In this document: positions 1 through 7,063 of the stretch, piece after piece
Layout: every line of letters starts with the position of its first letter
Numbering within the stretch: the first letter of the stretch is position 1
Assembly (NCBI GenBank): GCA_021794775.1
Contig: JAJYQG010000195.1
Span: forward strand, 1-16,975
Source of the DNA: Pseudomonadota bacterium
Lineage (GTDB): Bacteria > Pseudomonadota > Gammaproteobacteria > Burkholderiales > Ferrovaceae
Reading direction: 5' to 3'
Length of the DNA: 16,975 nucleotides
The notes under the pieces: generated by a model
Database searches by the model: none
Told to the model about the DNA's origin: nothing
The model's input: the letters and a program-made list of their open reading frames with translations, nothing else
Position numbers and translations under genes: made by a program

Positions 1-447
1 CGATTCCCGAAAATCTTCGTAATACAGCAACTGTGCCCCACGGGACTCGAACAGCATTTGCTGGTAATCGCTGAGACTGACGCCCAACTCCTGGGCCACA
101 TCGGCTTCTTTGGGTGCTTTGCCCATTTGATGCTGCAACTTACCGATGGCATCCTCGATTCGACGCGTTTCACGGCGCAGGTTCCGCGGCATCCAGTCGG
201 TTTGGCGCAACTCGTCCAACATGGCCCCACGAATGCGTTGACCCGCATACGTTTCAAACTGTGCGCCGCGCAACTCATCGTAACGCGACAAAGCCTCCAA
301 AAGGCCCATCATCCCTGCCTGAATCAAGTCGTCAACTTCCACACTACCGGGTAACTTGGCCATCATATGATGAGCAATGCGCTTGACCAATGGTGCGAAG
401 GTTTTGAGGTACTCGTCCTTGTCTTCCAGGCCATCGGCCGTGTACAT
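1..447 (-). CDS. fliA: Flagellar sigma factor 28 (FliA), partial: C-terminal part lies beyond the left edge
   Basis: RNA polymerase sigma factor for late flagellar and chemotaxis genes. The 149 visible residues begin MYTADGLEDKDEYL and contain sigma-70 family region 2 (about residues 15-88), with the core-binding segment VDDLIQAGMMGLLEAL, the motif FETYAGQRIRGAMLDELR and the promoter-melting stretch TDWMPRNLRR. Region 3 follows (about 92-149, KLQHQMGKAPKEADVAQELG). Region 4, which reads the -35 element, is missing because the frame is still open at base 1; FliA proteins are usually near 240 residues. The ATG at 447 has an AGGA (454-457, read on the minus strand) six bases upstream. It is the last visible gene of the flhB-flhA-flhF-flhG-fliA operon, 11 bases after flhG. 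Two sigma-28 type promoters in this window (5822-5848 and 8963-8989) are its likely targets. Identity is very secure. Confidence 0.96.
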   Translation of the reverse strand, partial: MYTADGLEDKDEYLKTFAPLVKRIAHHMMAKLPGSVEVDDLIQAGMMGLLEALSRYDELRGAQFETYAGQRIRGAMLDELRQTDWMPRNLRRETRRIEDAIGKLQHQMGKAPKEADVAQELGVSLSDYQQMLFESRGAQLLYYEDFRES

Positions 448-458
448 GCTATGTCCTA

Positions 459-1334
459 TCACGCAAAAGGCGCCAACGCAGATGCTGCGACCGCCGCCTT
501 ATCCTGAACGGAACCCAAACCAGCCAGAGTTCCATCCCCATTTGCCCAGGCCAATACCCGCGCCTGCAACCGTTGCAAGGCAACGGGCAGGGAAAGAGCC
601 TGGGATCCTGCGGCACCAAGGTCGTATTGTCGGTCAGAAACATACCGCTGAGCAAGGGGAAGACTTCCCATATCGCTGGCATCGTATCCATGATGCTGGG
701 CCATCTGCTCGATCATGCCCCCGATTCTGCCATCGTCGGACGCCCCCAGGGTACGATTGACCACAAAACCAACCCGTGAAACTTCACCGACCCGCGCCAG
801 CGCCCATTCGAGATCGGTCCTCTGGGTTCCTTCATCGACCACCACCAGGGTAGACGCGACAACCTTCCCCCCCATGGCCAGCCGTTGCGCCAGATCCCAC
901 GCATGACCATCGACGACAACACGGTCGTAACGCGAGGCCAATGCATACAATCTGCGCCATGCTGCGCCATGAGCGCGCGAAGTATGGCCGGACATCAAGC
1001 GGGCCATGCTGATATAGTCCACCCCGTGCCCCACTGGGACTCGGGCTCTGGACCATTCCAATTGTCCATCGATGACCGAGCGGGCATCGAAGCGTACGCG
1101 CAGGCCAAGGATATCTCCTAAAACACATTGGCCATGACGCTCGTCAAGCACCAGGGTACGACCCAGCTGGCCCAAACCTGCCACCAGCCCCGCCGCCACC
1201 AGCGAAGCGCCTGCTCCGGAACGGGCACCAACCACCGTGACCACGGGCAAAGCACGCTGCTGAAGCAGATGTCGCAGACCGCTGGCCTGACCATAACCGA
1301 CGCAACCCTCCTCACGCATGGGCGGCAGTTCCAT
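459..1334 (-). CDS. flhG: FlhG/FleN-like MinD-family protein with a degenerate P-loop
   Basis: FlhG normally is a ParA/MinD-type ATPase that limits flagellar number and stimulates the GTPase of FlhF. Numbering is from the ATG at 1334. The N-terminal QASGLRHLL (16-24) resembles the FlhF-activating DQAxxLR helix. The MinD-like fold follows: strand VVTVVG (31-36), P-loop position GARSGAGAS (36-44), LVLDE (61-65), and YDRVVVDG (136-143) at Walker B. The P-loop is odd: the usual KGGVGKT is RSGAGAS, so both the signature lysine and the phosphate-binding lysine are missing and ATP binding is doubtful. The gene overlaps the end of flhF, and fliA follows after 11 bases. The start is uncertain: TTG at 1340, ATG at 1334 and ATG at 1319 are all in frame and none has a strong Shine-Dalgarno sequence. 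The family call rests on position in the operon plus motifs. Confidence 0.85.
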   Translation of the reverse strand: MELPPMREEGCVGYGQASGLRHLLQQRALPVVTVVGARSGAGASLVAAGLVAGLGQLGRTLVLDERHGQCVLGDILGLRVRFDARSVIDGQLEWSRARVPVGHGVDYISMARLMSGHTSRAHGAAWRRLYALASRYDRVVVDGHAWDLAQRLAMGGKVVASTLVVVDEGTQRTDLEWALARVGEVSRVGFVVNRTLGASDDGRIGGMIEQMAQHHGYDASDMGSLPLAQRYVSDRQYDLGAAGSQALSLPVALQRLQARVLAWANGDGTLAGLGSVQDKAAVAASALAPFA

Positions 1335-2397
1335 GGGCAAAATTCAATGTCGCCCCTGAGGAGAACCCAACGGTCTCAAGACTGTTGAATGTGGCGTGCA
1401 ACAGGGCGCTGACATGGGCCTCCCGCAAATCCTCGGGGACGCGCTGACCATTGGCCACGTAACATAATGGCAAACGGTGACGAATCATGGTGTCTACCAC
1501 CCCCCCCATGGACAAAGCTTCATCCAGCTTGGTCGGAATGCACCCCACGACCTGCGCAGTACGGTAGGCCCGAACGACATCCTCCAAGGTTTGCAAATTG
1601 CTCGTGGCATTGAGCATCAAAATGCGCCGCACCCCCAAGGCATCCAACTGGTCGTTCTGCTCACGCACCCGTTCGTCACGCTGCCCCATACCCATGGTAT
1701 CCACCAGCACGAGATGTTTGTCGCGCAACCCGTCCAACGTCAAGCGCAAATCCGCCGCATCTTTGACGGTATGGACAGGAACCCCCAGAATCTTGCCATA
1801 AATGCGCAACTGTTCATGGGCTCCAACACGATAGCTGTCTGTGGTGACCAAACCCATGCGCTCGGCACCAAAACGCACCACAGCCCGTGCTGCAATTTTA
1901 GCGACCGTGGTTGTCTTGCCGACGCCTGTGGGCCCCACCAGGGCAAACACCCCACCCTCTTCGACGATCATCCGATCACCCTTGACGGAACGCAGATTCC
2001 TTTCCAGCATCTGGATGATCCACGCCAACTCTCCTTCCCGAGGCATATGCTGGACCAACTGATCCACCAGTGTCATGCCAAAACCCATGCGCAGCATGCT
2101 GCGACGCACCTTTTCGACCCTGGAGTCCGATGCGGGCAACCGACGCAAGGTTTCAATCTGCCCCTTGATCTCAGCCTGCAGCCGATGCAGCTCTTGCATC
2201 ATTTGTGGCACGGCCGCTCCCCCACGCTCCGTCGCCTCACCTGTCAACGGTGACATCGAGGCCGATGATGCGGCCACCATTTCAACCTGGTCCCCTGCCC
2301 GCCGATTCGACAAAATGAGGGCATCTTCGCCCAGCTCGCGGCGCACCTGACGCAGCGCCTCCCGCGAATTGGCGGCCCGAATGGTTATGGTCTGCAT
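1312..2397 (-). CDS. flhF: Flagellar SRP-like GTPase FlhF
   Basis: FlhF is an SRP-family GTPase that acts at the inner membrane to choose the site of flagellar assembly, together with FlhG. The 361-residue protein starts MQTITIRAANSREALRQVR, the typical FlhF N-terminus, followed by a short linker and the NG domain. G1 is GPTGVGKT (155-162), the DSYR motif is at 187-190, G3 is DTMG (233-236) in the context DTMGMGQRD, and G4 is TKLDE (289-293). G3 reads DTMG instead of the common DTAG; a DTxGMxQRD form is, from memory, usual in beta- and gammaproteobacterial FlhF. The ATG at 2397 has a full AGGAGG (2406-2411 on the minus strand) eight bases upstream, embedded in the last codons of flhA. Only four bases separate it from flhA and it overlaps flhG, so translation is probably coupled. 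Confidence 0.96.
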   Translation of the reverse strand: MQTITIRAANSREALRQVRRELGEDALILSNRRAGDQVEMVAASSASMSPLTGEATERGGAAVPQMMQELHRLQAEIKGQIETLRRLPASDSRVEKVRRSMLRMGFGMTLVDQLVQHMPREGELAWIIQMLERNLRSVKGDRMIVEEGGVFALVGPTGVGKTTTVAKIAARAVVRFGAERMGLVTTDSYRVGAHEQLRIYGKILGVPVHTVKDAADLRLTLDGLRDKHLVLVDTMGMGQRDERVREQNDQLDALGVRRILMLNATSNLQTLEDVVRAYRTAQVVGCIPTKLDEALSMGGVVDTMIRHRLPLCYVANGQRVPEDLREAHVSALLHATFNSLETVGFSSGATLNFAHGTAAHA

Positions 2398-2401
2398 ACC
2401 T

Positions 2402-4486
2402 TTATCCTCCTACTCGTGTCGTTACCCGCACGGTCTTGTAACCGGGAACCTCTTCCTGAGATACAACCCTAAGCTGCGGCACAGCACGGCGCAAAAAACG
2501 TGCCAACAAATCACGCAAGGCACCTGGTGCCAACAGGACCGCGGGAAACCCTTGCATCTCCTGACGTTCCACGGATTTACGCATCTCACGCAACAAGGTA
2601 TCGGCCAGCCCAGGCTCTATGGCCTGCTGCAGGCCGCCGCTCTGCAGTGCCTGGGCCAACAACTGCTCCAGATCCTTATCCATGGCAATGACCTGCAGTT
2701 CCTGCGAAGACGGATAAAGCTGCTGGATGATGGCCGGCCCCAGGGCAATCCGAACCTGGGCCGTCAAGTACAACAGTTCCTGCGACAGCGACACATGTTT
2801 CGACAACGTTTCCAGAATGCTGCGCATGTCGCGGATGGGAATGCCCTCGTCCAGAAGATTCTGCAGCACGCGTTGCAAGGCAGCGTGGCTCATCATCTTG
2901 GGCACCAACTCCTCCACCAATTTGGGAGACTGTTGCGTCACATGTTCCAGCAACTGATGCAGTTCCTGAAGCCCCAGCAGTGATGCTGCCTGCACATGTA
3001 TCAAATGGCTCAGATGGGTTGCGACCACCGTACTCACATCCACAACGGTATAGCCCAGGGCCTGAGCATGATCCCTCAGCGTTTCTTCGATCCAGATGGC
3101 TGGCAAACCAAAGGCCGGATCCACCGTTGGCGATCCCTGCAGATTGCCGCTGACCTGACCTGGGTTGATGGCCAGATAATGGCCAGGCAGCGCCTCACCT
3201 GTTCCGATTTCCGCCCCTTTCAGGGTGATGCGATAGGCATTGGGCTTGAGTTCCAGATTGTCGCGAATATGGATGGTGGGCGGGAGAAAACCGATTTCTT
3301 GCGCAAACTTGCGTCTGATGCCCTTGATCCTTTTAAGCAGATCACCGTCACGATCCTTATCCACCAGGCCGATCAGACGGTAACCCACTTCGAGACCCAA
3401 CACATCTACGGGCGTTACATCGTCCCAACTGGCTTCCGGCGCTTCCGCCACCACGGGGGCCACCGGCGCTTGCGGCGTTTCTGCCGCCAAGACCGCCTCG
3501 CGCTGGCGCCGCAACAAGGTGGTTCCACCTCCCCCCAGTAAAGCAGCAAACAGCAAAAAGGCAAAATGGGGCATCCCTGGAACCAGACCCAGCGCACCCA
3601 CGATCAAGCCCGTCAGAATCAGCACCAATGGCTTGGTAAAAACCTGCCCCACGAGTTGCTGCCCGATGTTTTCATCGGTAGAAACCCGGCTGACGACAAC
3701 ACCGGCAGCCGTTGAAATCACCAGCGAAGGAATTTGCGCCACCAATCCGTCGCCAATGGTCAGCAGCGTGTAGTTCTTGGCCGCTGTCGCCACGTCGAGG
3801 TTATGTTGCAGCACCCCAACAATGAATCCCCCGATGATGTTGATGAGCAAGATGATGATGCCTGCCACGGCATCTCCCCGGACAAACTTGCTTGCCCCAT
3901 CCATGGAACCGTAAAAATCCGCTTCCTGAGCAATCGACGCCCGCCGCCGCCGCGCTTCGTCTTCCCCTATCAAACCTGCATTGAGGTCCGCATCGATGGC
4001 CATCTGCTTGCCTGGCATGGCATCCAGCGTAAACCTTGCGCCCACCTCGGCTATCCGGCCCGCACCCTTGGTAATCACGACAAAATTGATCACCACGAGA
4101 ATCATGAAAACCACGATGCCAACAGCAAAATTGCCACCCACCAAAAAATGCCCAAAGGACTCGATCACCTTACCTGCCGCATCCGGCCCCGTATGCCCTT
4201 CCAACAGCACCACGCGGGTAGAAGCCACGTTCAGGGACAAACGCAACAACGTAGTGATCAGAAGCACCGTCGGAAAAGCAGAAAACTCCAATGCTTTCAT
4301 GGTATTCATGCTGACCAGCAAGACCATGATCGACACGGCAATATTGAACGTAAACAGGATGTCGAGCATGAAGGCCGGCAGCGGTAGAACCATCATGCCA
4401 AGCACCATGATGATCAACAGAGGACCGACCAAACCACGGCTGCCGGAGCTTTTCAGAAACCCCTGGAATGACATCAATGCGTTCAT
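2402..4486 (-). CDS. flhA: Flagellar type III export gate protein FlhA
   Basis: FlhA is the large integral membrane subunit of the flagellar type III export gate; its cytoplasmic ring docks chaperone-substrate complexes. The 694-residue length is typical. About eight hydrophobic segments occupy residues 20-320, for example LLIIMVLGMMVLPLPAFM and GIVVFMILVVINFVVI. Between them is the FHIPEP-family signature RFTLDAMPGKQMAIDADLNA (151-170). A charged linker with RRRR (179-182) follows shortly after. Residues from about 330 form the soluble cytoplasmic domain. The ATG at 4486 overlaps the flhB stop codon by four bases (ATGA), so translation is coupled to flhB. No defects are visible. Confidence 0.98.
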   Translation of the reverse strand: MNALMSFQGFLKSSGSRGLVGPLLIIMVLGMMVLPLPAFMLDILFTFNIAVSIMVLLVSMNTMKALEFSAFPTVLLITTLLRLSLNVASTRVVLLEGHTGPDAAGKVIESFGHFLVGGNFAVGIVVFMILVVINFVVITKGAGRIAEVGARFTLDAMPGKQMAIDADLNAGLIGEDEARRRRASIAQEADFYGSMDGASKFVRGDAVAGIIILLINIIGGFIVGVLQHNLDVATAAKNYTLLTIGDGLVAQIPSLVISTAAGVVVSRVSTDENIGQQLVGQVFTKPLVLILTGLIVGALGLVPGMPHFAFLLFAALLGGGGTTLLRRQREAVLAAETPQAPVAPVVAEAPEASWDDVTPVDVLGLEVGYRLIGLVDKDRDGDLLKRIKGIRRKFAQEIGFLPPTIHIRDNLELKPNAYRITLKGAEIGTGEALPGHYLAINPGQVSGNLQGSPTVDPAFGLPAIWIEETLRDHAQALGYTVVDVSTVVATHLSHLIHVQAASLLGLQELHQLLEHVTQQSPKLVEELVPKMMSHAALQRVLQNLLDEGIPIRDMRSILETLSKHVSLSQELLYLTAQVRIALGPAIIQQLYPSSQELQVIAMDKDLEQLLAQALQSGGLQQAIEPGLADTLLREMRKSVERQEMQGFPAVLLAPGALRDLLARFLRRAVPQLRVVSQEEVPGYKTVRVTTRVGG

Positions 4487-5631
4487 GAGAGGATCGTCCT
4501 ATTTTCAGGGTCAAGTTCCAGCGGAACGGGCAGATCGTTTGGCACATCGGGCGCAATGCCGCCTTCCCGACGATACCGCTGCAATTGGTAGGCATAAGCC
4601 AGGATTTCGGCCACCGCGATGTACAAGGTTTCAGGAACCGGGCGCTCAAGTTCGGTATGCGCATACAAAGCGCGGGCAAGTGGCGGCGCTTCAACCAACG
4701 GAATTTCGTGATGCACCGCTTCCTCACGAATGCGTGCCGCCAGCAAATGGGCACCCTTGGCCACAACGATCGGTGCGCGCATCTTACCTTCCTGGTAACG
4801 CAGCGCTACCGCGTAATGCGTCGGGTTGGTCACCACCACATCTGCCGTTGGAATTTGCGCCATCATGCGGCGGCGCGCAATCTCGCGTTGCATGCTGCGA
4901 ATCCGTCCCTTGACCTGCGGGTCGCCTTCGGTTTCCTTGGCATCCTGCCGCAACTCATCCTTGGTCATGCGCAAACGTTTGTTGTAATCCCACAACTGGT
5001 AGGGGACATCCACCGCCGCCACCAACAAGGTCCCCGCTACCATGATCATGAAGGACTGCGCCACGAGATGCCCCATTTGCAATGTTGACGCCGTCAAAGC
5101 CAATCCCGACAGACCGAGGCTCTGGTTCATTTCGTGCGCGATGGCCCATCCTCCTGCACCACCCACCACACAAGCCTTGGCCACGCTTTTCAAGAGTTCC
5201 ACCATGCCATGGGCAGAAAACATGCGAAAAAAACCGCTTATGGGATCAAGGCGCGCCCAATCCGGCTGCAACGGCTTCATACTGAACAGCCAACCGTTGA
5301 GCAACATGGGAGAAAACACAGCGGTCAGGAGCATCAACCCCAGCAGCGGCAGAATTGCCCAAAGGGTATGCAAACCCAACCGCGAAAAGCGCTCAACCAT
5401 ACCCGCCGGATCAGACATCAACGTACGGTCAAACTGCAATCCCTGTTGCATCAAATGAATCATGGCCCGATACAGGGGAGCGGACATCAACCATAGCCCG
5501 CCCCCTCCTGCCATCAAACCCATGAAGGTAGAGAGTTCACGCGACCGGGCCACCTGCCCATCTTCACGGGCCTGATCCAGGCGCCGTTGCGAGGGCTGTT
5601 CCGTTTTTTCGAGATCGCTGTCTTCGGCCAC
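4483..5631 (-). CDS. flhB: Flagellar export gate protein and specificity switch FlhB
   Basis: FlhB is part of the flagellar export gate and switches substrate class from hook to filament after autocleavage. The 382-residue protein starts MAEDSDLEKTEQPSQRR, the conserved FlhB N-terminus. It has four hydrophobic segments (about 35-60, 88-115, 145-165 and 185-210) and a cytoplasmic domain with the autocleavage motif NPTH at 269-272, the same numbering as Salmonella FlhB, where cleavage falls between N269 and P270. The start is GTG at 5631, chosen because it gives the family N-terminus and has GGAG (5640-5643, minus strand) eight bases upstream. It is the first gene of the minus-strand operon, divergent from flhDC. 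Confidence 0.97.
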   Translation of the reverse strand: MAEDSDLEKTEQPSQRRLDQAREDGQVARSRELSTFMGLMAGGGGLWLMSAPLYRAMIHLMQQGLQFDRTLMSDPAGMVERFSRLGLHTLWAILPLLGLMLLTAVFSPMLLNGWLFSMKPLQPDWARLDPISGFFRMFSAHGMVELLKSVAKACVVGGAGGWAIAHEMNQSLGLSGLALTASTLQMGHLVAQSFMIMVAGTLLVAAVDVPYQLWDYNKRLRMTKDELRQDAKETEGDPQVKGRIRSMQREIARRRMMAQIPTADVVVTNPTHYAVALRYQEGKMRAPIVVAKGAHLLAARIREEAVHHEIPLVEAPPLARALYAHTELERPVPETLYIAVAEILAYAYQLQRYRREGGIAPDVPNDLPVPLELDPENRTILS

Positions 5632-5681
5632 GTCGACGACTCCAAGGGTTCCATAAACATCCAGGGTGCGGACGTTCCATC

Positions 5682-5687
5682 ATTATC
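5682..5687 (-). promoter_or_regulatory. Possible -10 element of the flhB operon
   Basis: Read on the minus strand this is GATAAT, about 50 bases upstream of the flhB GTG, a plausible distance for a -10 hexamer. No good -35 lies 16-18 bases upstream (the nearest is TTGGCC at 15 bases). That would be compatible with a FlhDC-activated class II promoter, which often lacks a -35, but no convincing FlhDC box was found. Inference only. Confidence 0.25.
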
Positions 5688-5789
5688 GCCACGAGAATCG
5701 CGGGCCAATTCGCAAAACAAAACAGGATTTATGGCTTTGTTCCTTCAAAGACGAACCCAGATGTTGTACAAAAGAGACGGTTTCCAACC

Positions 5790-5805
5790 AATAAAAATTT
5801 TTATT
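5790..5805. repeat. Perfect 16-base AT-only palindrome
   Basis: AATAAAAATTTTTATT reads the same on both strands. It is followed by a T run (5804-5810) and GAAAAAAG (5811-5818), so about 30 almost pure AT bases sit directly upstream of the sigma-28 -35 element at 5822. It could be an UP element for the RNA polymerase alpha subunit, intrinsically bent DNA, or a site for a nucleoid protein. Which one cannot be decided from sequence. Confidence 0.6.
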
Positions 5806-5821
5806 TTTTTGAAAAAAGTCC

Positions 5822-5848
5822 TAAAGTTTTCTGAAAACCTGCCGATAA
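5822..5848 (+). promoter_or_regulatory. Sigma-28 (FliA) promoter in front of flhDC, exact consensus
   Basis: TAAAGTTT (5822-5829), an 11-base spacer, and GCCGATAA (5841-5848) match the enteric sigma-28 consensus at all 16 defined bases. Transcription would start near 5855 on the plus strand, giving a leader of roughly 220 bases before flhD. The next plus-strand genes are flhD, flhC, motA and motB with no clear terminator between them, so this promoter probably drives all four, unless it makes a short independent RNA. The match is seen directly; the target operon is inferred. Confidence 0.85.
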
Positions 5849-5912
5849 CCTACCTGAGAGAGTTGTCCGTTGATGCTTAACGCTATGATTCTTTGGGTGT
5901 TATCGATTAAAA

Positions 5913-5942
5913 CCCGCTTTTTGCCACTCCGTGCAAAGCGGG
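5913..5942 (+). other. Hairpin in the flhDC leader
   Basis: CCCGCTTT (5913-5920) pairs with AAAGCGGG (5935-5942), and inside it CAC (5925-5927) pairs with GTG (5931-5933) around a TCC loop, with G5923 pairing to C5934 and small bulges. The stem is followed by CGTTCTTG and not by a T run, so it is not a standard terminator. It may be a regulatory structure or the 3' part of a small RNA. Confidence 0.45.
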
Positions 5943-6022
5943 CGTTCTTGTCGCTTGTAGAAAAAACTCTTACATCAAAATCGGTCAATTGCCGCTTTAT
6001 TCTCCTCGGACGTCTATGCACA

Positions 6023-6056
6023 ATGGGTTCCGAGGCCGCGCCTTTGCGGCCCCCAT
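6023..6056 (+). other. GC-rich hairpin just upstream of the flhD ribosome binding site
   Basis: GGCCGC (6034-6039) pairs with GCGGCC (6046-6051) around a six-base loop; the stem is extended by ATGGG (6023-6027) with CCCAT (6052-6056), leaving a one-sided bulge of six bases. It ends nine bases before the Shine-Dalgarno sequence, close enough to affect ribosome access or mRNA stability. No T tract follows. Confidence 0.5.
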
Positions 6057-6062
6057 GCGTAG

Positions 6063-6071
6063 AACAAGGAG
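6063..6071 (+). promoter_or_regulatory. flhD Shine-Dalgarno with a CsrA-like ACAAGGA
   Basis: AACAAGGAG contains AAGGAG (6066-6071). It lies three bases before the ATG at 6075 and six before the ATG at 6078, which favours 6078 as the flhD start. The ACAAGGA (6064-6070) also matches the core of the CsrA/RsmA site (ACARGGA). Binding by CsrA is an inference. Confidence 0.55.
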
Positions 6072-6077
6072 AAGATG

Positions 6078-6398
6078 ATGAATCCCAACCAACTCCACGA
6101 AGAGATCAAGGACACCAACCTGTCTTACTTGATGCTCGCGCAGAACATGATCAACCAAGACATGGCTGCCGCCTTGTTCCGCCTTGGCATCAGTGGCGAA
6201 ATGGCCGATCTCATCGCCTCACTGACCCCGGCCCAGCTGATCAAAATGGCTTCGTCCAGCATGCTGGTATGCCGCTTCAGGCTTGACGAGAACCTGCTGT
6301 TCAACATGATCACCGACCATACCCAGGACCGTTTGATGGCCCAACCTCATACCGCCATCCTGATGGCCGGCCAGCCCGCTGCCGAACTGATCGAATAG
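6078..6398 (+). CDS. flhD: Flagellar master regulator subunit FlhD
   Basis: FlhD forms the FlhD4C2 complex that activates class II flagellar promoters together with sigma-70. The 106-residue product begins MNPNQLHEEIKDTNLSYLMLAQ and continues QDMAAALFRLGISGEMADLIASLTPAQLIKMA in separate conserved blocks, closely following E. coli FlhD throughout. The conserved cysteine in LVCRFR falls at residue 65, the same number as in E. coli. The ATG at 6078 is preferred over the adjacent ATG at 6075 on Shine-Dalgarno spacing and alignment. It is followed after seven bases by flhC. The identity is secure despite the short length. Confidence 0.96.
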   Translation: MNPNQLHEEIKDTNLSYLMLAQNMINQDMAAALFRLGISGEMADLIASLTPAQLIKMASSSMLVCRFRLDENLLFNMITDHTQDRLMAQPHTAILMAGQPAAELIE

Positions 6399-6405
6399 CC
6401 GCCCC

Positions 6406-6948
6406 GTGTCCACTGCCAACGCTCCAAGGAGCCTGGTCGCGGAAAACCAGGAAATACTCTGGTCCATCGAGCTGATCAAGTTGGGCGCTCGACTCCAGCT
6501 GTTACAAGAAGAAACCCATCTGAGCCGGGAACGGCTGTTGCGTCTGTATCGGGAAGTTGCCGGTCACTCCCCTTCCAAGGGTATGCTGCCTTATTCGACG
6601 GACTGGTTCATGAGTTGGCAAGCCAACATTCACGCCTCTCTCTTTCTCAGCATCTACCGCTACCTCGACAAGGCCATTGCACTGCCCTCTCTGGAACTTT
6701 TGATCAAAAGTTACCGCCTTTATCTTGAGCAGGCCGACATCGGCCCCGACGGGCCACCACTAAGCATAACCCGGGCCTGGTTCTTGCTGCGTTTTGTCAC
6801 AGCCAACATGTTGACAACCGCGCCCTGTACGCGCTGCGGAGGCCATTTTGTCGTTCATGCGCAAGATCTGATCGGTGACTATGTGTGCGGCATCTGCGCC
6901 CCTCCTTCGCGCGCCGGAAAGCCCGCCAAACGGTCGAGAACGGCCTGA
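6406..6948 (+). CDS. flhC: Flagellar master regulator subunit FlhC (zinc protein)
   Basis: FlhC is the DNA-binding partner of FlhD. The 180-residue product carries the family blocks IELIKLGARLQLLQEETHLS, KGMLPYSTDWFMSWQANIHAS, YRLYLEQ and TRAWFLLRF. Its zinc ligands are four cysteines at 141, 144, 161 and 164 (CTRC and CGIC), followed by PPSRAGKPAKR at a basic C-terminus. The start is GTG at 6406 with no clear Shine-Dalgarno sequence; the flhD stop lies only seven bases upstream, so translation is probably coupled. No ATG exists near the N-terminus to replace it. The next gene, motA, begins 115 bases later. Confidence 0.97.
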   Translation: MSTANAPRSLVAENQEILWSIELIKLGARLQLLQEETHLSRERLLRLYREVAGHSPSKGMLPYSTDWFMSWQANIHASLFLSIYRYLDKAIALPSLELLIKSYRLYLEQADIGPDGPPLSITRAWFLLRFVTANMLTTAPCTRCGGHFVVHAQDLIGDYVCGICAPPSRAGKPAKRSRTA

Positions 6949-7063
6949 GCCGCGCAACTCATACGAATTTTTTGCAAAAACCCCTTGCTCCCGATGCCCA
7001 TCGGAACGAAAATGAGGTCTTGAACCTGTAACCCCAACCGTCCGATCCTTCGGGAGTGATTCC

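Larger units (their letters stand above)
5855..6074 (+). other. Predicted long 5' leader of flhDC
   Basis: This is the stretch between the inferred sigma-28 start and the flhD initiation region. It carries no convincing gene: the open frame beginning at ATG 5873 runs on into flhD in another frame and has no family signature. It does hold two inverted repeats, at 5913-5942 and 6023-6056, and ends in the flhD Shine-Dalgarno region. A long, structured flhDC leader is known in Escherichia coli, where CsrA and small RNAs act on it; a similar role here is inference. Confidence 0.45.

Noticed and set aside
1477..2253. 258-codon plus-strand frame
   Set aside because: Antisense to flhF; its composition (many His, Gln, Pro) is typical of reverse-strand shadows.
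3981..4913. 310-codon plus-strand frame
   Set aside because: Antisense to flhA and flhB, which have unmistakable family sequence; a shadow of codon bias.
5704..5755. Candidate FlhDC binding box upstream of flhB (AAAGCCATAAATCCTG, minus strand)
   Set aside because: It agrees with the enteric half-site only in part and no inverted partner half-site was found.
5821..6021. 66-codon minus-strand frame in the divergent region
   Set aside because: It lies antisense over the sigma-28 promoter and hairpin, has no family signature and lacks a Shine-Dalgarno sequence.
5873..6286. Open plus-strand frame starting in the leader and running into flhD
   Set aside because: It overlaps flhD in a different frame for about 200 bases, shows no known family and has no good ribosome binding site.
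6971..6997. A CCCGATGC that resembles a sigma-28 -10 element upstream of motA
   Set aside because: The bases 11 positions upstream (TTTGCAAA) do not resemble TAAAGTTT, so there is no matching -35 half.
6991..7004. Short dyad CCGATG/CATCGG between flhC and motA as a terminator
   Set aside because: Only five usable pairs with a four-base loop and no T run; too weak to call a terminator.
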